Assembly (NCBI RefSeq): GCF_031921685.1
Contig: NZ_JAPDHU010000002.1
Span: 1,054,001 to 1,118,000 of the forward strand
Source: Terripilifer sp031921685
Lineage (GTDB): Bacteria; Pseudomonadota; Alphaproteobacteria; Rhizobiales; Beijerinckiaceae
DNA: 64,000 nucleotides
Direction: 5' to 3'
Shown: one piece after another, positions 35,385 through 43,289 of the stretch
Numbering within the stretch: position 1 is the first letter of the stretch
How the letters are laid out: each line of letters opens with the position of its first letter
The notes under the pieces: generated by a model
Told to the model about the DNA's origin: nothing
The model's database searches: none
Seen by the model: the letters and a program-made list of their open reading frames with translations, nothing else
Position numbers and translations under genes: made by a program

Positions 35385-36281
35385 TCAGTCGCCCGAGAAG
35401 GACAGCCCCGCGAGAAGCGGCGCGTAGGCGGCGAGCCTGCCGGAGACGAACTCCGTGAAGAGCCGCACGCGTTTCGTCTTGCGGCTCTCCCCCTGGGTGA
35501 GAAGCCAGAGCGTTCCATACATGTGCAGCTCGGTGCCCGGCACCCGCACCAATAGAGGGTCGGCGTCGCCGACGAAGCACGGCAGCGTCGTGATCCCGAG
35601 CCCTTGCCTTATGGCAACGATCTGCGCCTCGGCGTCCGTGACCCTGAACGGAACCCCCGTGGTGCGGACATCACCCGCGCTGGCCCAATCGGGAATGCCA
35701 TGCATGCTGATGACGATCCACCGGATGGGATCAGGCGCGCCCGCACGCCACGCGACGAGCCGGTCGCGGGACATGTAGACACCGCCGAACAGCTCCGGTC
35801 CTTTCAGGCCGTGCAGATTGAGCGGCAGGGTTTTGCGGTCGTAGACGACGCGGATCGCCACGTCGGCCTCGCGGTTGGTCAGATTGACCAGCTCGCCCGA
35901 CGACAAAATGTCCATCTCGATGTCGGGATGCAGCCGCGCGAACTCGGCGAAATCAGGCATCAGCAGATGGGTCGCGAGCGGCGGCGCCAGTGTCACCCGC
36001 AGAAGCCCGCGCACGCCCTGGTCGCGGCCGAAGACGCGCGTCTCCAGCTGGTGTGACGAGGCTTCCATCTGCTCCGCGAGTTCGAGGACCTCCTCGCCGG
36101 CGGCCGTCAGGCGGTAGCCCGAAGGCAGCTTTTCGAACATCTGCGCCCCGAGCCGTTCCTCCAGTTGGGCGATCCGTCGGAGCACGGTCGAGTGGTTCAC
36201 CCCCAGGCGTTCGGCGGCAGCCCGCACCGAGCCTGCGCGCGCGACGGCAAGAAAATAGCGAACGTCGTCCCAGTCAATCAT
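35385..36281 (-). CDS. LysR-family regulator
   Basis: 298 residues. N-terminal HTH DVRYFLAVARAGSVRAAAERLGVNHSTVLRRIAQLEERLGAQMFEKLPSGYRLT, then a LysR effector domain (about 90-290). The NHSTVLRRI recognition helix places it with regulators that resemble those of the GcvA/DsdC-like LTTR set with a short linker. It faces the NADP oxidoreductase gene at 36507 across 225 bases, which is the classical LTTR arrangement, so it may regulate that gene. Confidence 0.9.
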   Translation of the reverse strand: MIDWDDVRYFLAVARAGSVRAAAERLGVNHSTVLRRIAQLEERLGAQMFEKLPSGYRLTAAGEEVLELAEQMEASSHQLETRVFGRDQGVRGLLRVTLAPPLATHLLMPDFAEFARLHPDIEMDILSSGELVNLTNREADVAIRVVYDRKTLPLNLHGLKGPELFGGVYMSRDRLVAWRAGAPDPIRWIVISMHGIPDWASAGDVRTTGVPFRVTDAEAQIVAIRQGLGITTLPCFVGDADPLLVRVPGTELHMYGTLWLLTQGESRKTKRVRLFTEFVSGRLAAYAPLLAGLSFSGD

Positions 36282-36506
36282 GCCAGTCGATCATGGTGCA
36301 ATCCGGCACCGCATGGCGCGCCTGCCAAAGCCTGTTTCTATCACATCGAATAGCAGTACGGCGATCGTCGCAGCTCGGGCCGGATCGATTTCGCACCACC
36401 GCTGTGCGCGCTTCCACACTCCACGCCCGACACCGGCGGACCCATCTCGCAGTTCTCGGGCCGCCCCGAAGGCCGGCAAATCAATATCAACACGGATCGG
36501 AGAAAC

Positions 36507-37109
36507 ATGATGAGCACCGCCATTATCGGCTTCGGCAAGGTCGGCCAGGCCCTCGCCCACGCCTTTGCCCGCAAGAACATCGAGGTCACAGTCGCAAGTC
36601 GCCAGCCGGCCGAGGCGTTGGCGCCGCAGGCGCGGGCGATCGGCCCCACGGTCACAGCCAAACCGCTGCGGGATGCGCTTGCGGCCGACACGATTATCCT
36701 GGCGGTGCCGTTCGGCGAGCATCGCGAGATTGCGAAGGCCCTGCCGAGTTGGAAAGGCAAGACGATCATCGACGCGATGAATTCGCTGGCGCCCCTTGAG
36801 GAACAGGACGGCCTGCTGTCCTCTGCCTTCGTCGCGAAAGCGTTCACCGGCGCCAGGCTCGTGAAAGGCTTCAATCACCTAATCGCAGCCACCCTCGCGG
36901 CCGATCCGATCGTCGAGGGCGGCCACCGCGTCGTCTTTCTGTCTTCTGACGACGAGGACGCGGTCGCCCCCGTGGCGACCCTCGCCAAACAACTCGGCTT
37001 CGCCCCCATCAAGCTCGGAAAGCTCGACGAGGGTGGCGCATTGATACACGCCCGCGGCCGCATCTGGGGCCCGCTCATCTTCCAGGATGTGTTCAAGAAG
37101 GAGCCGTGA
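36507..37109 (+). CDS. F420-dependent NADP reductase-like oxidoreductase
   Basis: 200 residues with an N-terminal Rossmann motif GFGKVGQALAHAFARK (about 8-23) and the pattern ADTIILAVPFGEHREIAKAL...GKTIIDAMN, as in the NADP-binding domain of the coenzyme F420-dependent reductase and metalloreductase STEAP families. Bacterial members without F420 are usual and have no assigned role. Shine-Dalgarno GGAGAAAC before ATG-ATG. Divergent from LysR and convergent with the flavin monooxygenase gene. Confidence 0.85.
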   Translation: MMSTAIIGFGKVGQALAHAFARKNIEVTVASRQPAEALAPQARAIGPTVTAKPLRDALAADTIILAVPFGEHREIAKALPSWKGKTIIDAMNSLAPLEEQDGLLSSAFVAKAFTGARLVKGFNHLIAATLAADPIVEGGHRVVFLSSDDEDAVAPVATLAKQLGFAPIKLGKLDEGGALIHARGRIWGPLIFQDVFKKEP

Positions 37110-37119
37110 TCGCCCTTCC

Positions 37120-38343
37120 TTAAAACACCCCCTGCGGCTGCAGGCCCAATTGCTGCGTGCCGTAAAGCGCCGACAGCGCGTCCCAGTCGAGACTGGCGTG
37201 CTGGGCGGCGACGGTGGCATCGCGCCAAAAACGCTGAACGCGGTTCTTCTCGTCGGCCGCCGAGGCGCCCGACTTGGTGAAAATGTCGCTCGCCACCTCG
37301 GCTGCGGTGCGGCCGGCAAATCCATGGTTGCGGCGGATGCGCACGCGCTGCTCGATCTCGAGCGTCCCGCCGCGCCTGACCACCTCCTGGCCCTCCGTGA
37401 GGCTGGTCACCATTAATGTACGTGCGGCGTCGAGGCGCGCGGCGCAGCGGCCGATCAGGCTCTGGGTCATCGGCTGGTCGGCGACCTTCTCGAACACGCC
37501 GGGCCGCGTCATCCGCTTGGCGTCACGCGCATTCTCTGTGAAGGCATCGAGCGCGCCTTGCGCCATGCCGACGATGGGCGCGACCAGAGCGGTCGGGCCA
37601 AAGGTCGGATAGCCGAAGCGCGCCTGCGCATTGTCGGGCACGGCAAGGCCCGGCACCTGGCCGGAGAAGACGACGCTCAGCGGCAGCACGCGGTGCTGCG
37701 GCACAAACACCGGCTCGGTGATGTGTACGGTCTTCGACCCCGTACCGCGCAGGCCGCTGACATTCCAACTCTCGTGATCGATGGTGACGTCGCCGATGGG
37801 CACGAGGCACCAGGCGATGGCCGGCGGCCCCTCCCGGTTCGGGATCAAGGCGGCCAGGATGAGCCAGGCGGCGCTGTCGACGCTGCTCGCCCAGGGCCAA
37901 CTGCCCGAAACCCTGAGGCCGCCGTCAACCACTTCGACCGTCGGCGAAGGCGTGTAGGAGACGGCGAGCAGATTGTCGGCGTTGTCCCAGACCTCCTGCT
38001 GCGCTTCGAGCGGAAAGAAGGCGGTCATCCAGCCGAAGCACACCGCGAGCGTGCCGCACCAGCCGGTGCTGCCGCAGGTGCGGCCGAGCTCGAAGCCGAT
38101 CTGCGCCAGCTCGGCGGGACCATATTCGTAGCCGCCGAAGCGCTTGGGCTGCATGGTACGAAATACGTTTGCGTCGCGCAGCGCCTCCATGGTCTCCGCC
38201 GGAACGCGCTTGGCTTTCTCCGTGCTCAACGCCCGCGCGTCGATCTCCGGCGCGAGCTTTCGGATGCGGGCGATGATGTCGGAAAAGTCAGGCCGCGTGG
38301 CCAGCGGCTGAACGGCGACGACGCGTGTCGCTTCCTGTTGCAT
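37120..38343 (-). CDS. Flavin-dependent monooxygenase, acyl-CoA dehydrogenase fold (HsaA/HpaB-C2-like)
   Basis: 407-residue enzyme of the acyl-CoA dehydrogenase superfamily, in the group D hydroxylase branch (HsaA, p-hydroxyphenylacetate 3-hydroxylase C2). Family marks are FGGYEYGPAELAQIGFELGRTCGSTGWCGTL, VSGSWPWASSVDSAAWLI and the C-terminal VRIRRNHGFAGRTAAEVASDIFTKSGASA. Such enzymes use reduced FMN/FAD from a separate reductase to hydroxylate phenols. No reductase gene is adjacent. The promoter carries the same CGTAACG palindrome as the gene at 39394, so both likely answer to the TetR at 38559. Confidence 0.85.
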   Translation of the reverse strand: MQQEATRVVAVQPLATRPDFSDIIARIRKLAPEIDARALSTEKAKRVPAETMEALRDANVFRTMQPKRFGGYEYGPAELAQIGFELGRTCGSTGWCGTLAVCFGWMTAFFPLEAQQEVWDNADNLLAVSYTPSPTVEVVDGGLRVSGSWPWASSVDSAAWLILAALIPNREGPPAIAWCLVPIGDVTIDHESWNVSGLRGTGSKTVHITEPVFVPQHRVLPLSVVFSGQVPGLAVPDNAQARFGYPTFGPTALVAPIVGMAQGALDAFTENARDAKRMTRPGVFEKVADQPMTQSLIGRCAARLDAARTLMVTSLTEGQEVVRRGGTLEIEQRVRIRRNHGFAGRTAAEVASDIFTKSGASAADEKNRVQRFWRDATVAAQHASLDWDALSALYGTQQLGLQPQGVF

Positions 38344-38362
38344 GTCGGCTCCCTCCCAAAAG

Positions 38363-38378
38363 CGTAACGTCCGTTACG
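38363..38378. promoter_or_regulatory. TetR operator candidate (site 1 of a two-site regulon)
   Basis: Arms CGTAACG / CGTTACG with a 2-base centre, 20 bases upstream of the flavin monooxygenase start codon. The core is identical to that at 39350-39371. Confidence 0.7.
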
Positions 38379-38558
38379 GTACGTAGTGTGCCATCTTCGA
38401 AAATTTTTACAATGGCGATTATGCGCGGGAGATTTTTCGCATCGCGGAGCGCGGGCGCGCGCGACTGCACCGGCCGCAACGACCGGGCTTGCAGCGCTGC
38501 AACGATCGATTTTTCAGGCAGATATAAGCGGTGCGACAGGCCGCGCTTTAGGCAGCGC

Positions 38559-39281
38559 TCAGGCGCTTTTCGCCCGCGGCGCTTTCGCTTTTGCCGACGC
38601 CGCCCGTGTTCCGGCTTCCGTTGCGCAGCCGCCGATAAAAACCGAAACGGCAAGCTCGACCGTCTGATCGATCCGCTTGGCCCGGTCCTTCTGGCTGGCG
38701 GCGGCGGTGAGCCAGCTCAGCATCTGTTCGCCGATCAGCATGTCGTGAAACAAGATGGCCAGGCGGCGCGCATCCGCATCGGCGCGGATATTACCCTTCG
38801 CCTGATGCAGCGCGATCCACTGCGCGAAGATGCGATACATCGTCTCCGGGCCGGTCTGATAGAACAGCCGGCCAACCTCCGGAAAGGCCCGCCCGATCGA
38901 CGTCACCAGCCGATGAAAGGCCATGATTTGCGGCGTCAGCACGATGGCGACGAAGGAGCGGGCCAGGCGCGTCGCCTGCTCCTCCAGCGTCCCCTCGGGA
39001 CGTGTATCGATGTGAATGGTGACGTCGGAACAGAGCTGGCGCACGACGGCTTCGAACAGTTGCGCCTTGTTGCCGAAATTCGAATAGATGGTTTCCTTCG
39101 AGCCGCCGACGACCGCGATGATTTCGTTGATGGACACGCTGTCATAGCCGCGCTCCAAAAACAGCTTTGCGGCGGAGCGTACGATTTTCTCGCGCTTGAT
39201 CTCGGTGCGTGTGCGCGTGCCAGCACCGCGCCGAGTGCTAGGCGCCGCAGGCCGCGCCGTTGATTTCTTACGTGATTCCAT
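38559..39281 (-). CDS. TetR/AcrR-family regulator
   Basis: 240 residues. After a basic, Thr/Arg-rich N-terminal arm (about 1-28) comes the HTH: KIVRSAAKLFLERGYDSVSINEIIAVVGGSKETIYSNFGNKAQLFEAVV, and then a ligand-binding domain of the TetR_C AefR-like kind. It lies between its two presumed targets, the monooxygenase (same strand, downstream) and the DUF1857-NTF2 gene (divergent). Both target promoters bear the same palindrome, and the 39350 site can also autoregulate this gene. Confidence 0.9.
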   Translation of the reverse strand: MESRKKSTARPAAPSTRRGAGTRTRTEIKREKIVRSAAKLFLERGYDSVSINEIIAVVGGSKETIYSNFGNKAQLFEAVVRQLCSDVTIHIDTRPEGTLEEQATRLARSFVAIVLTPQIMAFHRLVTSIGRAFPEVGRLFYQTGPETMYRIFAQWIALHQAKGNIRADADARRLAILFHDMLIGEQMLSWLTAAASQKDRAKRIDQTVELAVSVFIGGCATEAGTRAASAKAKAPRAKSA

Positions 39282-39349
39282 AGCCCAAGCTAAGCCAGCT
39301 CATCGCTCGAGGCCAGCGCAAAACTTTTAGCTGGCCACCCAGCGGCATT

Positions 39350-39371
39350 TACCGTAACGTTCGTTACGGTA
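39350..39371. promoter_or_regulatory. TetR operator candidate (site 2 of a two-site regulon)
   Basis: Perfect 10-bp arms TACCGTAACG / CGTTACGGTA around TT, in the divergent promoter between the TetR gene and the DUF1857-NTF2 gene, 23 bases before the latter's start. Confidence 0.75.
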
Positions 39372-39393
39372 CATAAATCCAGGGAGGCTACCC

Positions 39394-40224
39394 ATGATCG
39401 AAGTGTCGAAACGTATCCCGGTCAACGCGCCTGGCCACCCCACCCTGACGCGCGGCGACGTCTGGCAGGGCCTTGTCCTGAAGGCCAACAATGCCCTGCC
39501 CTTCGTGCCGGCGATGACCCATTGCAAGGTGCTCACCCGTGAAGACGACAATGTCTTCGTGCGCGAGATCGAGTTTCGCGGCGAGCGCTGCCGCGAGCGC
39601 ATCACCATGACGCCGCAACGGCAGGTGGAATTCGTGCGGCTCGACGGCTCGGTGCTGGGCACCATTCTCAACCTCATCGAAGAGGACGACGATGGCCTCG
39701 GCCTGCGCTTCAGCTTCAAGTTGCAGCTTGCCGGCGTTGCCGACGGCAGCGCGGAAGAAATCGCCTACGGCAAAATCGTCGAGCAGGATTATCTGAAGGC
39801 CGTCGATGCGACGCTCGCCGCGATCCGCAAAGCCAAGACCGCCCGCGACACGCTGATCAAGCGCTATTACGACGCGGTCGACGCGATGGATCTCGAAACC
39901 TTCAAGTCCCTGCACAGCCAGAGCGCGCGGATGACCTTCGCGAATTTCCCGGCCGCCGTTGGCCCCGACCAAATCGCCGGCGCCATCGGCCAGTTCTGGT
40001 CGACCATCGGCGGCCTCAAACACACCTTCCTCAACCGCTGGGACCACCCGGATGAATCCATCCTCGAAGCGGCCGTGACCTACACCCGCCAGGACGGCCA
40101 GACCCTGACGCTACCCAGCGTCGCCATCCTGAAGCCGGACGGAGATAAGGTGGGCGAACTGCGGGTGTTCATGGATGTCGCGCCGATCTATGCGGAGCAG
40201 GAGAGGCAGAGGGTGCCGGTTTGA
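39394..40224 (+). CDS. SRPBCC (DUF1857/AtaL-like) and NTF2/SnoaL-like two-domain protein
   Basis: 276 residues. The first part (about 1-150) resembles AtaL-like DUF1857 SRPBCC domains: opening VSKRIPVNAPGHPTLTRGDVWQGL, with RQVEFVRLDGSVLGTILNLIEEDDDGLGLRFSFKLQ. The second (about 155-270) is an NTF2/SnoaL-like cone: LIKRYYDAVDAMDLETFKSLHSQSARMTFANFPAAVGPDQIAGAIGQFW ... LRVFMDVAPIY. Both folds bind hydrophobic small molecules; the fusion is unusual to me. A strong Shine-Dalgarno AGGGAGG precedes the ATG, and the TetR palindrome is just upstream. Confidence 0.78.
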   Translation: MIEVSKRIPVNAPGHPTLTRGDVWQGLVLKANNALPFVPAMTHCKVLTREDDNVFVREIEFRGERCRERITMTPQRQVEFVRLDGSVLGTILNLIEEDDDGLGLRFSFKLQLAGVADGSAEEIAYGKIVEQDYLKAVDATLAAIRKAKTARDTLIKRYYDAVDAMDLETFKSLHSQSARMTFANFPAAVGPDQIAGAIGQFWSTIGGLKHTFLNRWDHPDESILEAAVTYTRQDGQTLTLPSVAILKPDGDKVGELRVFMDVAPIYAEQERQRVPV

Positions 40225-40238
40225 TAAGGGCTGTGCAC

Positions 40239-40262
40239 GCTGGGCGAATGTGATCGCCCAGC
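40239..40262. terminator. Terminator-like hairpin at the left edge of the island
   Basis: Perfect 9-bp arms GCTGGGCGA / TCGCCCAGC around ATGTGA, 14 bases after the DUF1857-NTF2 stop and 23 before the end of the converging dUTPase-fold gene. Confidence 0.6.
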
Positions 40263-40285
40263 TCAAAGAAGGTCTTTCCAGGGCG

Positions 40286-41035
40286 CTATGGCTTCGACGC
40301 TTGAGGCGGCGGCGCCGCCTGCACAGGCGCCAAACGTGGCGGGAAGCCGTCCTTGAGCCAGCTCACGGTCAAGCTGACCACGACTGCCAATGCAATTACC
40401 GCGATGACGCGATAATAGGTCTGTTCCTTTTCAGCGGCATGAATGCGGTCGCCGAGCACCTTCTCAACGTCCTTTATCTTCTTGGACAGACTCGCGAAGG
40501 ATTGCAGTTCGCCAGCAACGGAGGTTACCACTTCGGGATCGATACCCCTATGGATTGCGCCGTCTTTCTTTAAGGCAGTCTCGCAGTCGAGGCTCGCATA
40601 CCAGATCAGGAAAATCGCCTGTCCGCGTTTAAGGTGGATGGGCACAGGACCGGCATTGAGGACCGCGAACGTCAACTGTCCGCGATAACCAGGATCGACG
40701 TGAAAGCCAGAGACGTTGAGCAAGCCGCGGAACTTAGTCTTCGCGCGGATCGAGATGAAGGCCAAGGCATCCGCAGGGACCGAGACGACTTCCTCGGTCA
40801 GCAGAAAGGCAAGCTGGCCAGGCGGAATGGTGAAAGCCTCTCCGTCGTTGAGCTTGCGGACCGTGACTGTGGTCGGATCAACGGTCTGATCGTTCGGCGA
40901 GACATAGACTTCCGATCCAACTGATAGCGTATAGGCGGCGCAATCCACTCGGTCGTCCGCGAACGGGTCGATTAGTGTCTTGAGCCGCTCGCCCAGCGTT
41001 TCCCCGCTCCAAAACATCGCCAATGGTTTGGTCAT
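40286..41035 (-). CDS. Membrane-anchored dCTP deaminase/dUTPase-fold protein with altered active site
   Basis: 249 residues. Residues about 10-150 follow the trimeric dCTP deaminase/dUTPase fold: PPGQLAFLLTEEVVSVPADALAFISIRAKTKFRGLLNVSGFHVDPGYRGQLTF. The Arg-Ser-Ser motif of Dcd reads RAK, and the catalytic Glu of the DPGxxGxLTLE motif is Ala124 (LTFAVLN), so deamination is doubtful. A helical stretch (about 172-205) leads to one membrane helix (about 207-226) and a Pro-rich tail, so the head is tethered to the membrane. The ATG at 41035 is preferred to a TTG six bases earlier. Divergent from the hypermodification-type gene at 41179. Related deaminases deplete nucleotides in phage defence; here only a binding or sensing role is safe to suggest. 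Confidence 0.72.
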   Translation of the reverse strand: MTKPLAMFWSGETLGERLKTLIDPFADDRVDCAAYTLSVGSEVYVSPNDQTVDPTTVTVRKLNDGEAFTIPPGQLAFLLTEEVVSVPADALAFISIRAKTKFRGLLNVSGFHVDPGYRGQLTFAVLNAGPVPIHLKRGQAIFLIWYASLDCETALKKDGAIHRGIDPEVVTSVAGELQSFASLSKKIKDVEKVLGDRIHAAEKEQTYYRVIAVIALAVVVSLTVSWLKDGFPPRLAPVQAAPPPQASKP

Positions 41036-41178
41036 CGCCAATTTACCCTGCCCTTTAGCCCTGAGCTACGTCATTGCTGTTCGAAACGATGTTCAATGCA
41101 ATTTGTCGGTGAAAAACTAGCAATTATCCACCGATTCTACCTCGGCCCCGCAAGAATCAAGTAAACATTCCGCATCGT

Positions 41179-42333
41179 ATGCTAAACTTTTTGCTGTTTG
41201 CGACCGCGACCGCAGAATCACAGAAAAGACAGCTGATGCGCCTAATTGCGAACGACCGAGAGAATCGGACACTCGACCTTTTCGGCCAAGCGTCGATCAT
41301 GCCGAAGCTTCCTGAGCCTCGTGCTCAACGATATATCATGATAGCTGGCAAGCGAATTAAGATTACACCAGTTTTTGAAGCCTACTGGTACTTCGCAGCT
41401 GAACGCCAAAAGATTTTCTTCCGCCGATTGCGAAGATTAAACGGCCCTCATCTGACCGAAGACCCGATCCTCGCCTCCTATCGATTTACTAACAGCTACC
41501 GCGCATCAGATCGCGTGAGCCAGTATTTAATTAGCGAAGTGATATACGGGCCAGCCGCATCTAGTGATTCAGACAATTTATTTTTCCGCATTTTGCTTTT
41601 CAAGCTTTTCAATAAGATCGAAACATGGGAGGCAATTGAAAAAGCTTTCGGCACCATCAACCTTGATAGCTTTGATTTCGAGTTAGCCGGTGCCCTCCTC
41701 TCGAAACGCCAAAATTCCGGCATGCGGAACTATTCAGCCGCTTATATCATGCCGTCCTGCGCAAGCATGTTTGACGAGCAAGCCAAACATATGGGGCACT
41801 TAAAACTTCTCCAATGGATGCTAGCTCAGAATTATCCAGCCCGTCTGAAAGACTGCCGCAACATGGAAGACGCTTTTGCACTACTGCGTAGCGTCCCATC
41901 CATTGGCGCGTTTCTAGCTTATCAGTTTGTCACCGATCTAAATTATAGCCCACTGACTAATTTTTCCGAGATGGAATTCGTTATGGCTGGGCCAGGGGCT
42001 CTCGATGGCATTTCTAAGTGCTTCGATGGTCTCGACGACGTGACACCGGCTGATGTAATCAAGCACATGGCTGAACATCAAGAGCAATATCTAAATGAAA
42101 TCGTTGGCACGTTTGACGATCTTTGGGGACGACCGCTTCAGCTCATCGACTGCCAGAACGTCTTTTGCGAGATTTCAAAATATTCTCGAGTGGCTTATCC
42201 TGCCATTGGTGGCCTATCGGGACGCACTCGGATTAAGCAAAAGTACCGCCTTACCGGCTCAATAAGCACGCCATTTTATCCCCCAGATTGGGGGCTCAAT
42301 CAAAGAATATCGGAAGACATAGAATCTTCCTAG
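41179..42333 (+). CDS. 5-hmdU DNA kinase helical-domain-like protein (alpha-glutamyl/putrescinyl-thymine pyrophosphorylase group)
   Basis: 384 residues. The diagnostic block is present: FEAYWYFAAERQKIFFRR (66-83), a DPIL step (95-98), RFTNSYRASDRVSQYLI (102-118), then ILLFKLFNKIETWEAIE. This matches the helical domain found in phage and bacterial enzymes that build hypermodified pyrimidines from 5-hydroxymethyl-dU. The C-terminal half has a PGALDGISKCF segment and ends near DCQNVFCEISKYSRVAYPAIGG. The exact reaction is unproven. ATG 41179 has no clear Shine-Dalgarno; an ATG at 41236 is the alternative. It runs in the same direction as the Nmad3 gene, 105 bases apart. Confidence 0.75.
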   Translation: MLNFLLFATATAESQKRQLMRLIANDRENRTLDLFGQASIMPKLPEPRAQRYIMIAGKRIKITPVFEAYWYFAAERQKIFFRRLRRLNGPHLTEDPILASYRFTNSYRASDRVSQYLISEVIYGPAASSDSDNLFFRILLFKLFNKIETWEAIEKAFGTINLDSFDFELAGALLSKRQNSGMRNYSAAYIMPSCASMFDEQAKHMGHLKLLQWMLAQNYPARLKDCRNMEDAFALLRSVPSIGAFLAYQFVTDLNYSPLTNFSEMEFVMAGPGALDGISKCFDGLDDVTPADVIKHMAEHQEQYLNEIVGTFDDLWGRPLQLIDCQNVFCEISKYSRVAYPAIGGLSGRTRIKQKYRLTGSISTPFYPPDWGLNQRISEDIESS

Positions 42334-42438
42334 ATTATTGGCTCAGATATATGCACTTAATACCATCTCACGGTCATGCATGCGAAAGCAGATGCATTGA
42401 AAAGTTTTAGGCGAGACTAAGCCTTGGCAGAATAACGC

Positions 42439-43170
42439 ATGCGGATCATCTTTAGCCGCAAGGGCTTCGACACAGGATCAGGAGGTGCTCCCTCACCGAT
42501 CATCAATGGCAAACCGATTTCGCTGCCTATCCCGACGAAGGGACGCTCCACCACAACTTATCGCGATCTCGGACTCGGAGATATGGTCGAACGGGTGACA
42601 CGCGGGAAGATAGATGCTGACCATCTCTGCCACGAGGATCCAATGTTCTTCGACGGCTATTGCCTGTTCGGGCAGTGCGATGCCGCTCAATCGCACCTCA
42701 AACGTCAAGGTGTAGATATAGGGGATGTATTCCTCTTCTTCGGCTTGTTCGCCGATCGATATTTCCGTGATCGCCATCATCGTCTCTATGGCTACATGCG
42801 GGTAGATCAAATGATCGAAGGCGACGAACTTCACTCTGAGCACAGACTTATTAAAAAGGCACTACGACCGCACCCTCACACAATCGGCAACTGGAATACA
42901 ACGAACTGCATATATGCGGGGCCAGGCAAACGCGCCCAAACTGCAGATCCGCTACTACGTCTTACAACAGAAGGTGGGCCTCTTCAGTTATGGGATGTTC
43001 CTGCATGGCTGGCCAAAACGGGATTGAGCTATCACAACCGAAAGGATCGCTGGCTCCCCGGTAATCAGCTACAGATTGTATCTCGCGGACAAGAATTCGT
43101 CACCAATATTGGCGAGAGAAGAAAACCGCGAAGATGGTTAGAAGATATTATGAAAGCGATAGAGCGATAG
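42439..43170 (+). CDS. Nmad3-like nucleotide-modification-associated protein
   Basis: 243 residues beginning MRIIFSRKGFDTGSGGAPSP, followed by KPISLPIPTKGRSTTTYRDLGL, HEDPMFF, LFGQCDAAQSHL and VFLFFGLFADRYF. I recognise this as the nucleotide modification associated domain 3 pattern, defined by its co-occurrence with hypermodified-base synthesis genes. Biochemical function is not known to me. Short charged C terminus (RRKPRRWLEDIMKAIER). AT-richer than the chromosome. The neighbour at 41179 belongs to the same functional group, which supports the call. Confidence 0.72.
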   Translation: MRIIFSRKGFDTGSGGAPSPIINGKPISLPIPTKGRSTTTYRDLGLGDMVERVTRGKIDADHLCHEDPMFFDGYCLFGQCDAAQSHLKRQGVDIGDVFLFFGLFADRYFRDRHHRLYGYMRVDQMIEGDELHSEHRLIKKALRPHPHTIGNWNTTNCIYAGPGKRAQTADPLLRLTTEGGPLQLWDVPAWLAKTGLSYHNRKDRWLPGNQLQIVSRGQEFVTNIGERRKPRRWLEDIMKAIER

Positions 43171-43289
43171 GACCATCACCAATACCGGCGAGCGACACTT
43201 CATCGTATGCCATAGTGAATGGCTCGTAAGGTGCAATCCAAGCGTATGTGAATCTTGGTGTTGGGTGCCGAAACTACAACGAACATCCA

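Noticed and set aside
40225..40290. Direct repeat of the guaA 3' end as a left attachment site
   Set aside because: No copy of the guaA terminal sequence is visible there, and no integrase gene is in the block.
41079..41094. Possible alphaproteobacterial LexA box in the island promoter
   Set aside because: The two GTTC halves are 8 bases apart, whereas the known box needs 7.
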